A stretch of DNA of 62,675 nt from Candidatus Thioglobus sp. (GCA_028228555.1 JAOJBP010000009.1:1-62675); one strand, 5' to 3'. Positions 40,145 through 47,402 are shown, numbered from the stretch's first letter. The notes: generated from the sequence alone by a model not told the origin. Program-made: numbers and translations.

Positions 40145-40729
40145 TTATGCGTGCCATGCAATCATGGTTAACAGCATTGGTATCGACAGTATCACATTAA
40201 TGCTTGAAGCCAAAGCAGCATTCTTCTTAGCCGTTGCAATTTGCTCAGCAGTTGCCTCTTTCATACCTAAGATCTTTTGCTGGTTTGGCCAGATGATGAA
40301 CCAGACGTTAAACGCCATGATTGTACCCATCCATGTACCTAGACCGATAACCTGAAAACCTGGTGCAAGCATGTATGCATTTGCAATCGCACCTTGAACG
40401 CCAAGCAATACTAAACCTAGAATTAAAGTTGTAGCGGCTGCCATACGAAACCACAGTAGCGCACGCGGAGCAATGTACTTACCAATTGCTGCAGGACCTG
40501 GGCCATCAGTATCAGCTAATGCTTGACCCATAGCTGGAACTTGAACGAAGTTAAAGTAGTATAAAAGACCGATCCAAATAATACCTGCAAACACATGTAG
40601 CCACACTGTCATACCGTAGTGACTTAGATTTTGAGCTTCTGCAACATTACCTTTAAAGCTAAAAAATAAAATAATTGATAAAACAAAACCCAATAGAATT
40701 TTGTTTTGTACTGAATTAATAAAACCCAT
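40145..40729 (-). CDS. PuuD-like (urate hydroxylase membrane domain) integral membrane protein
   Basis: A 194-residue membrane protein with about four or five hydrophobic helices. Conserved-looking features are WLHVFAGIIWIGLLYYFNFVQ (near residue 43), ALLWFRMAAA and NVWFIIWPNQQKIL. These match the membrane domain of PuuD/DUF989-type proteins, many of which stand alone without a cytochrome domain. The histidine in the first motif could bind heme, but function is not established. GGAGA seven bases before the ATG and a good promoter suggest strong expression. It is divergent from mutM. Confidence 0.7.
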   Translation of the reverse strand: MGFINSVQNKILLGFVLSIILFFSFKGNVAEAQNLSHYGMTVWLHVFAGIIWIGLLYYFNFVQVPAMGQALADTDGPGPAAIGKYIAPRALLWFRMAAATTLILGLVLLGVQGAIANAYMLAPGFQVIGLGTWMGTIMAFNVWFIIWPNQQKILGMKEATAEQIATAKKNAALASSINVILSIPMLLTMIAWHA

Positions 40730-40760
40730 CTTTCTCTCCGTTGTTGTAAAGTTGACTATT

Positions 40761-40790
40761 ATAATAGGCTATTTAGTTGATGTAAGTCAA
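40761..40790 (-). promoter_or_regulatory. Promoter with an overlapping FNR/CRP-like box
   Basis: On the reverse strand TTGACT (40785-40790) and TATTAT (40761-40766) are separated by 18 bases, with a TATAAT three bases further on (40758-40763). The -35 is part of TTGAC-TTAC-ATCAA (40777-40790), nine of ten matches to the FNR consensus TTGAT-N4-ATCAA. Overlap with the -35 suggests repression of the PuuD-like gene or an effect on divergent mutM. Confidence 0.5.
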
Positions 40791-40816
40791 TTTTAGTTTT
40801 TTACTTATCTATATGT

Positions 40817-41626
40817 ATGCCTGAACTACCTGAAGTTGAAACCACCAAAAATGGCTTGCTACCGCTTATTAAACATCAGCGCATTACTCATGCGATTCGC
40901 CATCGGGCTAATTTGCGCTGGGAGATCCCTAAAGAGCTCAAAACTATCCTAGCTGGCCAAGTAGTTAATGGCATTGATAGACGTGGCAAATATTTGCTTA
41001 TTCGTTTTGATGTGGGGACGCTTATTATCCATTTGGGTATGAGCGGCTCTATTAAAGTGGTGGATAGTAGTGAGGTGCTTCGCAAGCATGATCATTTTGA
41101 ATTAATCTTTGATAATAACAAAAGCATGCGTTTGAATGATCCACGGCGCTTTGGTGCGGTGTTATTTTCAAAAGATGGCTCACACCCACTGCTTGATAAT
41201 TTGGGGGTGGAACCACTGACCTATGATTTTAGCGAAACATACTTATATATAGGGTCTCGCAAAAAAGTGCAGAATATTAAGGCCTTTATTATGGATAGCA
41301 AAGTGGTTGTGGGTGTGGGGAATATTTACGCTTGCGAGTGTTTGTTTGCCTCAGGTATTGATCCGACACGTGCGGCAGGTAGTATTTCTAAGGCGCGTTA
41401 CAAAAAGCTTACCCAAAATATTAAACAAATTTTAGAGCGTGCGATTAAAGCCGGCGGCACAACTTTGCAAGATTTTTCGCAAGTGGATGGCTCGCCTGGA
41501 TATTTCGCACAGACTTTAAACGTGTATGGGTGTGAAAACAAGCCGTGCGCTACATGCGGTGGTAAAATAGCAAGAATTACACAAAACCAACGTTCAACTT
41601 TTTATTGTAAAAACTGCCAATCATGA
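40817..41626 (+). CDS. mutM: Formamidopyrimidine-DNA glycosylase (Fpg/MutM)
   Basis: MutM excises 8-oxoguanine and formamidopyrimidines from DNA and nicks the abasic site. At 269 residues it equals E. coli. It begins MPELPEVETT, where the N-terminal proline is the catalytic nucleophile, followed by the base-flipping loop region (LIIHLGMSGSI, NDPRRFGAVLF). The helix-two-turn-helix with VVGVGNIYACE and the C-terminal zinc finger (CENKPCATCGGKI, FYCKNCQ) are intact. Its stop overlaps the next gene by four bases (ATGA). Confidence 0.97.
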   Translation: MPELPEVETTKNGLLPLIKHQRITHAIRHRANLRWEIPKELKTILAGQVVNGIDRRGKYLLIRFDVGTLIIHLGMSGSIKVVDSSEVLRKHDHFELIFDNNKSMRLNDPRRFGAVLFSKDGSHPLLDNLGVEPLTYDFSETYLYIGSRKKVQNIKAFIMDSKVVVGVGNIYACECLFASGIDPTRAAGSISKARYKKLTQNIKQILERAIKAGGTTLQDFSQVDGSPGYFAQTLNVYGCENKPCATCGGKIARITQNQRSTFYCKNCQS

Positions 41627-42033
41627 GTGATATCGATACCCCACAAGAATTATTTGAAAGCAACTGCGCTATTAACTCCGAGCCGTTTGCACTGCAAAAT
41701 TTAGGAAACTACATGGAGCCTGAGTTTAGTGAAAACTGTATTGTGATTATTGATCCGGGTATGGCCGTTCATAATCGTGCCTACGCCGTTGTGCGCTATG
41801 AAAATGATATGTATTTCCGCCAATATATTGAACGAGGTGGTGATAAATTTTTAATACCTTTAAATACACAGCATGACGAAATTCAGCTTAACGGCGAGTT
41901 TGAGGTTGTGGGCTGTGTGATTCAGCAAAAACAGCGTAAGCAAAAGCCACTGCATTACTACCATCTTAATAAAGAGACTAAGAGTATGGATTTTAGTATT
42001 AGTGGTAAAGTTAAAGCCAAAGAGGAGCAGTAA
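41623..42033 (+). CDS. S24/LexA-fold protein without the catalytic serine and lysine
   Basis: A 136-residue protein with the LexA/S24 protease fold pattern: ALQNLGNYMEPEFSENCIVIID, then AYAVVRYENDMYFRQYIERGG and FEVVGCVIQQ. In active members the first motif has Ser before Met (SMEP) and the strand after VVR/VVA carries the catalytic Lys. Here the serine position is tyrosine (near residue 31) and the lysine position appears to be arginine, so autoproteolysis is not expected. No DNA-binding domain is present. It is translationally coupled to mutM and overlaps the DUF2798 gene by one base. Confidence 0.7.
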   Translation: MSDIDTPQELFESNCAINSEPFALQNLGNYMEPEFSENCIVIIDPGMAVHNRAYAVVRYENDMYFRQYIERGGDKFLIPLNTQHDEIQLNGEFEVVGCVIQQKQRKQKPLHYYHLNKETKSMDFSISGKVKAKEEQ

Positions 42034-42251
42034 TGGAAAAGAAAGTGCACTTAATTTTTAGTATAGCCATGTCCTTGTTTATGGTGCTAGTCATGTCTTT
42101 TGTTGTTACTTATAAGAATGTCGGCTGGACAGATCAAACTATTGATTTATGGCTATCAAGCTTCTTTTACGCATGGATCGTTGCCTTCCCGCTTATTTAC
42201 ATATTTGCACCAATCTTTAAAAAAGCTATTGTCAAATCTTTAAGCAAATAA
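42033..42251 (+). CDS. DUF2798 family small membrane protein
   Basis: A 72-residue protein with two membrane helices (IFSIAMSLFMVLVMSFVV and FFYAWIVAFPLIYIFAP) joined by a short loop with NVGWTDQ and WLSSF. This matches DUF2798, a family of unknown function. The ATG overlaps the previous stop (TAATG), making it the third gene of the mutM operon. The tail is basic (KKAIVKSLSK), probably cytoplasmic. Confidence 0.75.
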   Translation: MEKKVHLIFSIAMSLFMVLVMSFVVTYKNVGWTDQTIDLWLSSFFYAWIVAFPLIYIFAPIFKKAIVKSLSK

Positions 42252-42380
42252 CTACCCAATCAACTCATAAGAGTCAATTTTTCTTATATCGCGGCGTAAC
42301 AAAATGAAAAATAGGCGTTTACTTATAGTAAATAACTATTTTGAGACTTTGCTAGAACAAAGAAATAAGGGAAATTAAAC

Positions 42381-43121
42381 TTATGAAATCCAAATGAGGT
42401 GTGCCATACGCCCTGATTGCGCACCATCACGGCGATAGGAGAAATACTTATCTTTTTGCTTGAAGGTGCACTCATCACCACCTGTGATTGATTCAACACC
42501 CAAACCTTTTAAAATAATTCTAGCTGCCTCGTAAATATCCAGCTGATATTTGTCGTCTTTTGGTGTGAATGCATCTTTGAGTTTTACCTCTTTACCAATG
42601 AACTGCTGATAAACCTCATCACCCACCGTAAATGCCGTTTGAGAAATAGCAGGACCAAAGTGGGTTAGTAAATTAGTATCGCTAAACTTAGCAATGGTAG
42701 ATTCAATCACGCCATTTAATACACCCTTCCAGCCTGCATGAACCACGCCTACTTGCGTACCATATTGGTTAGAGATAAAAATTGGCAAGCAGTCCGCAGT
42801 TAGCACTGCACAAACTACGCCCTTTTCTTGTGTGATAACGGCGTCACCGATACACTCAGCACTTGAAGCTTCCAAGCAAATATTAGAATGAGTCTGCTCT
42901 AACCATTTAGGCTCACTAGGCAAGCTATACGCTTGAATAAGTTGCACTCGATTGCGTGCCACTATTTGTGCATTATCATCAACATGCATGGCTAAATTAA
43001 AATCAGCATAGCCATTTTCAGCTGACAAATTCTTAAGCGGATTGTCCAAATAACGCATGGTGGAAACCACTTGTACGTTATCTGGAAAGCCAAATTGCTG
43101 TTTGTTGCTAGATAGGGTCAA
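42381..43121 (-). CDS. pgeF: Purine nucleoside/peptidoglycan-editing laccase-domain protein PgeF (YfiH)
   Basis: A laccase-domain (DUF152) protein of 246 residues, as in E. coli YfiH (243). Homologues edit peptidoglycan precursors by removing wrongly added serine, and others show purine nucleoside phosphorylase activity. Metal-site residues are visible in WLEQTHSN, VLTADCLPIFI, GVVHAGWKG and FGPAI, with the end FSYRRDGAQSGRMAHLIW. Its start overlaps the end of rluD by 14 bases, the common rluD-pgeF pair. Confidence 0.93.
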   Translation of the reverse strand: MTLSSNKQQFGFPDNVQVVSTMRYLDNPLKNLSAENGYADFNLAMHVDDNAQIVARNRVQLIQAYSLPSEPKWLEQTHSNICLEASSAECIGDAVITQEKGVVCAVLTADCLPIFISNQYGTQVGVVHAGWKGVLNGVIESTIAKFSDTNLLTHFGPAISQTAFTVGDEVYQQFIGKEVKLKDAFTPKDDKYQLDIYEAARIILKGLGVESITGGDECTFKQKDKYFSYRRDGAQSGRMAHLIWIS

Positions 43122-44058
43122 ACTTTGCTAACGCTTTAAGTAAATCATCCAAATCTTTTGGTAATGGCGCCTTCCAAGACATTTCTTCGCCAGAAATAGG
43201 ATGCATTAATGTGAGCTTTTTGGCATGCAAAGCTTGACGATTAAAACCTTTTAAAACATCTTTTAATTCTTCTTCAGCTTTTTTAGGAAAGCGTATTTTT
43301 CCACCATACATCGGATCTGCAATCAGTGGATGTTCAATATGCGACATATGTACACGGATTTGGTGAGTTCGCCCGGTTTCCAAAATACATTTAACATGCG
43401 TATGGTGCTTAAATCGATCAATCACTCGATAGTGTGTAACCGCTTGTTTACCCTCGCCCTCTTCAACTACAGCTTGTCTGATTCTATCTTTAGGGTCACG
43501 ACCAATAGGCGCATCCACCGAACCACCAGAAATCATATGGCCATAAACAATGGCAGAATATTCGCGCGAAACTGCGTGCGTTTGCAACTGCTCAACTAAA
43601 TTTTTTTGTGCCAATTCACTACGCGCTACCACCATTAAACCCGAGGTATTTTTATCTAAACGGTGAACAATACCGGCACGATCAAGTGTGGCGAGTGCTG
43701 GTTCATAATGAAGTAGTGCATTAGCAAGTGTGCCTGTCCAATTACCTGCACCTGGATGTGTGACCAAGCCAACTGGTTTATTCAATACGATAATATCGTC
43801 GTCTTCATACACCACGTCAATAGGAATATCTTCACCTAGCCAGGCATTAGACTTTTCTTGGATGATGGACAAAGCAACCACTTCGCCACCTAGTACCTTC
43901 TCTTTGGCTTTAAAAGCTTTGTCGTTCACCAGTGCCCTACCTGAACGCACCCAGCTGGTAATCTTAGAACGTGAATAATCAGGCAGCATGGTGGCTAAAG
44001 CGCTATCGATGCGTTGGCCAATTAGGCGATCTGGAATAACAATGTTTAATAAGCTCAT
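43108..44058 (-). CDS. rluD: 23S rRNA pseudouridine(1911/1915/1917) synthase RluD
   Basis: RluD modifies helix 69 of 23S rRNA. The 316 residues have an N-terminal S4 domain (QRIDSALATMLPDYSRSKI, with WVRSGRALVNDK). The catalytic aspartate lies in GIVHRLDKNTSGLMVVA (near residue 138), and LETGRTHQIRVHMSHIEHPL follows. Length is near E. coli (326). It is translationally coupled to pgeF downstream. Confidence 0.95.
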   Translation of the reverse strand: MSLLNIVIPDRLIGQRIDSALATMLPDYSRSKITSWVRSGRALVNDKAFKAKEKVLGGEVVALSIIQEKSNAWLGEDIPIDVVYEDDDIIVLNKPVGLVTHPGAGNWTGTLANALLHYEPALATLDRAGIVHRLDKNTSGLMVVARSELAQKNLVEQLQTHAVSREYSAIVYGHMISGGSVDAPIGRDPKDRIRQAVVEEGEGKQAVTHYRVIDRFKHHTHVKCILETGRTHQIRVHMSHIEHPLIADPMYGGKIRFPKKAEEELKDVLKGFNRQALHAKKLTLMHPISGEEMSWKAPLPKDLDDLLKALAKFDPI

Positions 44059-44279
44059 GGTCGATATTTTACTTAGTAATCGTCAACCATCTATGATGTA
44101 TTTTTATATTTAACATGGTAGAAGTTAAAAAGACGATGAAAAAAATAAATTTGTAACTATAGGTATTTTTTCTGTCTGCAAAGCAAATTGCTGAATTCTT
44201 AATTGAGTATAGCGACCTTCTATATGATTGAAAGAATTTAGCGGTTTAACATCACAAAAAAGAAGAAGTCGAAGTAATT

Positions 44280-44357
44280 TGGCGTCGCGTAGGAGATTTG
44301 AACTCCTGTTACCAGGATGAAATCCTGGGGTCCTGGGCCGGACTAGACGAACGCGAC
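44280..44357 (-). tRNA. tRNA-Glu (anticodon UUC)
   Basis: The reverse strand folds as a complete tRNA of 78 bases including an encoded CCA. The acceptor pairs are GTCGCGT and ACGCGAC, the anticodon stem is CCAGG/CCTGG with loop ATTTCAT, and the T loop is GTTCAAATC. The D loop is about three bases longer than in the second tRNA-Glu copy at 44999. No clear terminator follows within about 200 bases. Confidence 0.93.
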
Positions 44358-44402
44358 AAAACTATTTTAATTGAGATTGCCAAGAGTAATAGTAATTTTT
44401 TT

Positions 44403-44426
44403 TATTATTATATTATTATATTATTA
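44403..44426. repeat. Tandem 8-bp repeat (TATTATTA x3)
   Basis: Three head-to-tail copies of TATTATTA are followed by TATATAATAG, which contains a TATAAT at 44429-44434. The repeat lies 36 bases upstream of the cytochrome c ATG, where a -35 element or spacer would be expected. Copy-number change could alter promoter geometry. Confidence 0.7.
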
Positions 44427-44462
44427 TATATAATAGTTTTTTTAAATAAAAAGAAGAAAACT

Positions 44463-44858
44463 ATGAAAATACAAATCACAGGTATTACCGCCGCTATTTT
44501 TTTGATGAACAACGTCTTTGCAAGTGATGGAAAAGAGTTGTATGGACAATTATGTGCCAGCTGTCATACGCCAAACGCTAGTGTTAAAATTGCGCCGCCA
44601 ATCTTTGCCGTAGTTGACCACGTGCGACAAGCTTATCCACAAAGAGAGGATTTTATTGCTCAAATTATTGAATGGGTTGAAGAGCCAAAAGCGGAAGTAG
44701 CCTTAATGCCTGGTGCAATTCGTAAATTCAATATTATGCCAAAATTAGGCTATAGCCAGAATGATGTAGAAGAAATCGCAGAATATTTATTTGACAAAGA
44801 TACTGTTTTGTCGAAAGAATACAAGGAGCATAAAAAGAAAGGTCACGGAAGTAACTAG
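44463..44858 (+). CDS. Periplasmic class I c-type cytochrome
   Basis: A 131-residue protein with a signal peptide (MKIQITGITAAIFLMNNVFA, cleavage before SDGKEL) and one heme-binding CASCH motif (near residue 32). A likely distal ligand methionine is in FNIMPKLGYS, which is the monoheme class I pattern. The C-terminal tail is lysine-rich (KEYKEHKKKGHG). The open frame extends back through the tRNA-Glu gene, but that part is not coding; the ATG at 44463 begins the signal peptide. Redox partner is unknown; no oxidase gene is near. Confidence 0.85.
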   Translation: MKIQITGITAAIFLMNNVFASDGKELYGQLCASCHTPNASVKIAPPIFAVVDHVRQAYPQREDFIAQIIEWVEEPKAEVALMPGAIRKFNIMPKLGYSQNDVEEIAEYLFDKDTVLSKEYKEHKKKGHGSN

Positions 44859-44899
44859 ACTCAGATTAGCGCTATTTGATGGCAATTTTAAATATTATT

Positions 44900-44940
44900 C
44901 ATCTGGAAGTGTAAGTTAACTACCAACAAGCTTCTAGATG
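44900..44940. repeat. Inverted repeat downstream of the cytochrome c gene
   Basis: CATCTGGAAG (44900-44909) and CTTCTAGATG (44931-44940) are inverted with one mismatch and a 21-base loop. No T run follows, so it is not a standard terminator; it could protect the 3' end of the cytochrome mRNA. Confidence 0.4.
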
Positions 44941-44958
44941 TCAGCAATAGTGAAGACG

Positions 44959-44992
44959 AAAAAAAACCTGATTTTATTAAATCAGGTTTTTT
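44959..44992 (-). terminator. Rho-independent terminator after the tRNA-Ala/tRNA-Glu operon
   Basis: A perfect 14-bp stem, AAAAAACCTGATTT (44961-44974) and AAATCAGGTTTTTT (44979-44992), with a four-base loop. On the reverse strand it lies just beyond the tRNA-Glu 3' end and is followed by T8 and CGTC. The forward side has six T, so it can also end cytochrome c transcription. Confidence 0.9.
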
Positions 44993-44998
44993 AGTGTA

Positions 44999-45073
44999 TG
45001 GCATCGCCTAGGAGAATCGAACTCCTCTTACCAGGATGAAAACCTGGGGTCCTAACCGATAGACGAAGGCGAC
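44999..45073 (-). tRNA. tRNA-Glu (anticodon UUC), second copy
   Basis: A 75-base tRNA with encoded CCA on the reverse strand. The acceptor is GTCGCCT with AGGCGAT (G1-U72 wobble), the anticodon stem CCAGG/CCTGG has loop TTTTCAT, and the T arm is AGGAGTTCGATTCTCCT. It is downstream of tRNA-Ala in the same transcript and ends just before the terminator. Confidence 0.95.
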
Positions 45074-45092
45074 ATAACATTTCTACTACTAC

Positions 45093-45168
45093 TGGTGGAG
45101 CTAAGCGGGATCGAACCGCTGACCCCGTCGCTGCCAGCGACGTGCTCTCCCAGCTGAGCTATAGCCCC
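45093..45168 (-). tRNA. tRNA-Ala (anticodon GGC)
   Basis: A 76-base canonical tRNA with encoded CCA. The acceptor is GGGGCTA with TAGCTCC (one G-U pair), the D arm is GCTCAGCTGGGAGAGC, the anticodon stem is CGTCG/CGACG with loop CTGGCAG, and the T arm is GCGGTTCGATCCCGC. It is first in the tRNA-Ala/tRNA-Glu operon behind a strong promoter. Confidence 0.97.
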
Positions 45169-45196
45169 AAAACTTGGTGCGTAGCAAAAGAGGTAA

Positions 45197-45224
45197 ATTA
45201 TAATGCTGAAGTTAAATTAGTCAA
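45197..45224 (-). promoter_or_regulatory. Sigma-70 promoter of the tRNA-Ala/tRNA-Glu operon
   Basis: On the reverse strand TTGACT (45219-45224) and TATAAT (45197-45202) are 16 bases apart. The -10 ends 28 bases before the tRNA-Ala 5' end. The layout is identical to the porin promoter. Confidence 0.82.
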
Positions 45225-45247
45225 GCTATTATTGGTAAAATAATTGT

Positions 45248-45970
45248 ATGAAACTACAAACCTTTGAAGAAAAAACTTACTCACTTGATATTATGTATCA
45301 CCTGGGTACTTATGAAAACTCTATTCACTTTATTTTTGATCATGATAGTAAAACTTGCGCCATTATTGATCCTGCTTGGCATGCTGATCTTTTTATCAAC
45401 TATGCTAAAGATAAAGGCTACAAGATTACTGATATTTGGCTAACCCATTGGCATGGAGATCATACCAATGCAGCGGATGAAATTGCACAAAAGACTGGCG
45501 CCAAAATCACTGCTGGTATTAATGAGCTACCTTATTTAGATATTAAGAATGATTTAGCAACCGTTAATGACGATGATGTCATTAGCCTTGGAGGTACTAC
45601 TGCAAGAATTATCAATACGCCTGGGCATACGGCTGGTGGTATTTGCTATTTATTAGATGGACATATTGTTGCAGGCGATACATTGTTTGTTTATGGTGCT
45701 GGCCACTGTAGCCTTCCAGGTGCAAGTATTAAGGAACTTTATGACTCTATGCAAAAGCTTAAAAAGGTTGATGATAATGTCATGCTTCATTGTGGACATG
45801 ATTATGGATGCAAAATTAACACCACGATGGCTGAGCAAAAATCTGGCAATGCGTATTTACTATTAGATAGTGAGGCTGACTTTACCAGTTTCGTACAGGG
45901 TATGTCGCAAGGGCTGGTCGCCTATCCGACTGAAGCACTGACTTTAAAAGAAGTTAAAGCCATGCTATGA
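45248..45970 (+). CDS. Metallo-beta-lactamase-fold hydrolase (glyoxalase II-like)
   Basis: A 240-residue cytoplasmic enzyme. Metal-binding motifs are THWHGDH (near residue 66), TPGHTAGG (near 126), VAGDTLF (near 142) and HCGHDYG (near 181), the order in glyoxalase II and persulfide dioxygenases. The GDTLF-to-CGHDY spacing and overall length fit either family, so substrate is open: hydroxyacylglutathione or glutathione persulfide are candidates. Its stop overlaps the nadD start (ATGA). Confidence 0.8.
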   Translation: MKLQTFEEKTYSLDIMYHLGTYENSIHFIFDHDSKTCAIIDPAWHADLFINYAKDKGYKITDIWLTHWHGDHTNAADEIAQKTGAKITAGINELPYLDIKNDLATVNDDDVISLGGTTARIINTPGHTAGGICYLLDGHIVAGDTLFVYGAGHCSLPGASIKELYDSMQKLKKVDDNVMLHCGHDYGCKINTTMAEQKSGNAYLLLDSEADFTSFVQGMSQGLVAYPTEALTLKEVKAML

Positions 45971-46593
45971 TTGGATTTTTTGGGGGTTCGTTTGATCCTG
46001 TGCACTTTGGGCATTTAAATAATGCACAACAGCTTAAAAATGAGCTTAACTTGTCTGAGCTATTTTTAATGCCATGTCGAGAGCCTGTTCATAAAAAAAC
46101 ACCAACCTTTTCCACAGAGCAGCGCCTTCAAATGCTACAAATGGCCATACAAGACTTTCCAGAGCTTAGCCTGGATACTCGAGAAATTAACAGAAAAAGT
46201 GAATCTTATAGTGTTGACTCGCTAAAAGAAATTGCACTCGAGCTTCCAGAAGAGGTTATTTGCTTGATTATTGGCATGGATAGCTTTAACCAATTATCTA
46301 GTTGGAGAGACTATCAAAAATTTCATCAATATTGTCATTTGATAATTCTAGCAAGACCTGGGGAAATAAATGAGCAAAATTATGCTGGATTTACACTAAC
46401 CCAAAACTCTAAAGATCTTCCTAGCAAAAGCGCAGGTCTAGTTTATTTTGCAAAAACAGACCTTTATGATGTTTCTTCAAGTGATATTCGCGGTATTCTG
46501 TTTAAAACTTCGCAAGAGGGTAAAATACACGCACAACAGAGCTTGGATGAATTAATTCCAAAGCGTATTATTAACTATCTACAAAAATTATGA
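45967..46593 (+). CDS. nadD: Nicotinate-nucleotide adenylyltransferase
   Basis: NadD adenylates nicotinate mononucleotide in NAD synthesis. The 208 residues show the nucleotidyltransferase motif FFGGSFDPVHFGHL at the N-terminus. Family segments LMPCREPVHKK and IGMDSFNQLSSWRDY and the C-terminal VSSSDIRGIL (ISSTxxR-like) follow. Length matches E. coli (213). It overlaps the preceding gene and rsfS by four bases each, forming the usual nadD-rsfS-rlmH cluster. Confidence 0.95.
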   Translation: MIGFFGGSFDPVHFGHLNNAQQLKNELNLSELFLMPCREPVHKKTPTFSTEQRLQMLQMAIQDFPELSLDTREINRKSESYSVDSLKEIALELPEEVICLIIGMDSFNQLSSWRDYQKFHQYCHLIILARPGEINEQNYAGFTLTQNSKDLPSKSAGLVYFAKTDLYDVSSSDIRGILFKTSQEGKIHAQQSLDELIPKRIINYLQKL

Positions 46594-46928
46594 GCCTAAA
46601 CCTAGAAGAGCAACTTAAAGTTGTCACAGATACTATTGACGAATTAAAAGGCGAAAATGTCGTCACCCTTAAAGTGCTTGACCAAAGTGCTGATATTGAA
46701 GCTATTGTTGTTGCAACAGGTCGCTCTGTTCAGCATGTTCGTGGTATTGCTAATAACATTAAAATTGAAGCTAAACGCTTAGGTATGAAAGTATCTGGTA
46801 TTGAAGGCACCGAAACTGGTCATTGGGTATTGGTTGATTTAGCAGAAGTAGTTGTTCATTTGATGACTGAAAAGACTAGAGAATTCTACAAACTAGAAAG
46901 GCTTTGGTCTGGCGCTGAAAACGACTAA
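46590..46928 (+). CDS. rsfS: Ribosomal silencing factor RsfS
   Basis: RsfS binds ribosomal protein L14 and blocks subunit joining in stationary phase. The 112 residues have the DUF143 pattern: LKGENVVTLKVLDQS, IVVATGRSVQHVRGIANNI, SGIEGTETGHWVLVDLAEVVVHLM and REFYKLERLW. Length matches E. coli (105). It starts within the nadD stop codon. Confidence 0.96.
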   Translation: MSLNLEEQLKVVTDTIDELKGENVVTLKVLDQSADIEAIVVATGRSVQHVRGIANNIKIEAKRLGMKVSGIEGTETGHWVLVDLAEVVVHLMTEKTREFYKLERLWSGAEND

Positions 46929-46934
46929 AAGTCA

Positions 46935-47402
46935 ATGAAGATTAACCTGGTTGTAATTGGCAAAAAAATGCCAGATTGGATACAAACTGGGATTAATCAT
47001 TACCAAAAACAACTCCCCACACAACTCAACTTTAGTCTCATTGCATTAGAGGCTCAAAAGCGCAAAGGTAAAAACATTACGCAAATAAAAGAGTTGGAGG
47101 GTGAATTAATTCTTAAAGCAGTTAAAGACTCTCATCTTGTAATTGCTTTTGATGAGCATGGAAAACAGCATACAACCAAGACTATTGCTCAAAATTTGAG
47201 TAATTGGCAGCAAAGTGGTGATACGATATCGCTTATTATTGGTGGTGCTGACGGCTTAAGCGATACGGTTAAATCTCATGCTAATCTGCTCTGGGGATTA
47301 TCAAATTTAACACTGCCTCACTCGATGGCCAGACTGCTGGCGGTTGAGCAAATTTACCGAGCACACTCATTATTAACAAATCATCCTTATCATCGAGAAT
47401 AA
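46935..47402 (+). CDS. rlmH: 23S rRNA pseudouridine1915 N3-methyltransferase RlmH
   Basis: RlmH methylates pseudouridine 1915 in 23S rRNA helix 69, a site made by RluD, which is also encoded in this window. It has 155 residues, as in E. coli. SPOUT-fold features are LVIAFDEHGKQHTT, ISLIIGGADGLSD (SAM loop) and LSNLTLPHSMARLLAVEQIYRAHSLL, ending in NHPYHRE. It lies six bases after rsfS. Confidence 0.97.
   Translation: MKINLVVIGKKMPDWIQTGINHYQKQLPTQLNFSLIALEAQKRKGKNITQIKELEGELILKAVKDSHLVIAFDEHGKQHTTKTIAQNLSNWQQSGDTISLIIGGADGLSDTVKSHANLLWGLSNLTLPHSMARLLAVEQIYRAHSLLTNHPYHRE

Noticed and set aside
42252-42380. Possible terminator between the convergent DUF2798 and pgeF genes
   Set aside because: Only weak AT-rich symmetry (TTTACTTATAGTAAAT) is visible, with no GC stem or T run.
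44059-44279. Short protein-like frame (SAKQIAEFLIEYSDLLYD) upstream of the tRNA-Glu gene
   Set aside because: It is only about 20 codons long with stops on both sides and no ribosome site, too little to call a gene or remnant.
44298-44462. Long N-terminal extension of the cytochrome c reading frame
   Set aside because: It reads through the antisense of the tRNA-Glu gene and an AT repeat; the signal peptide starts cleanly at the ATG at 44463.
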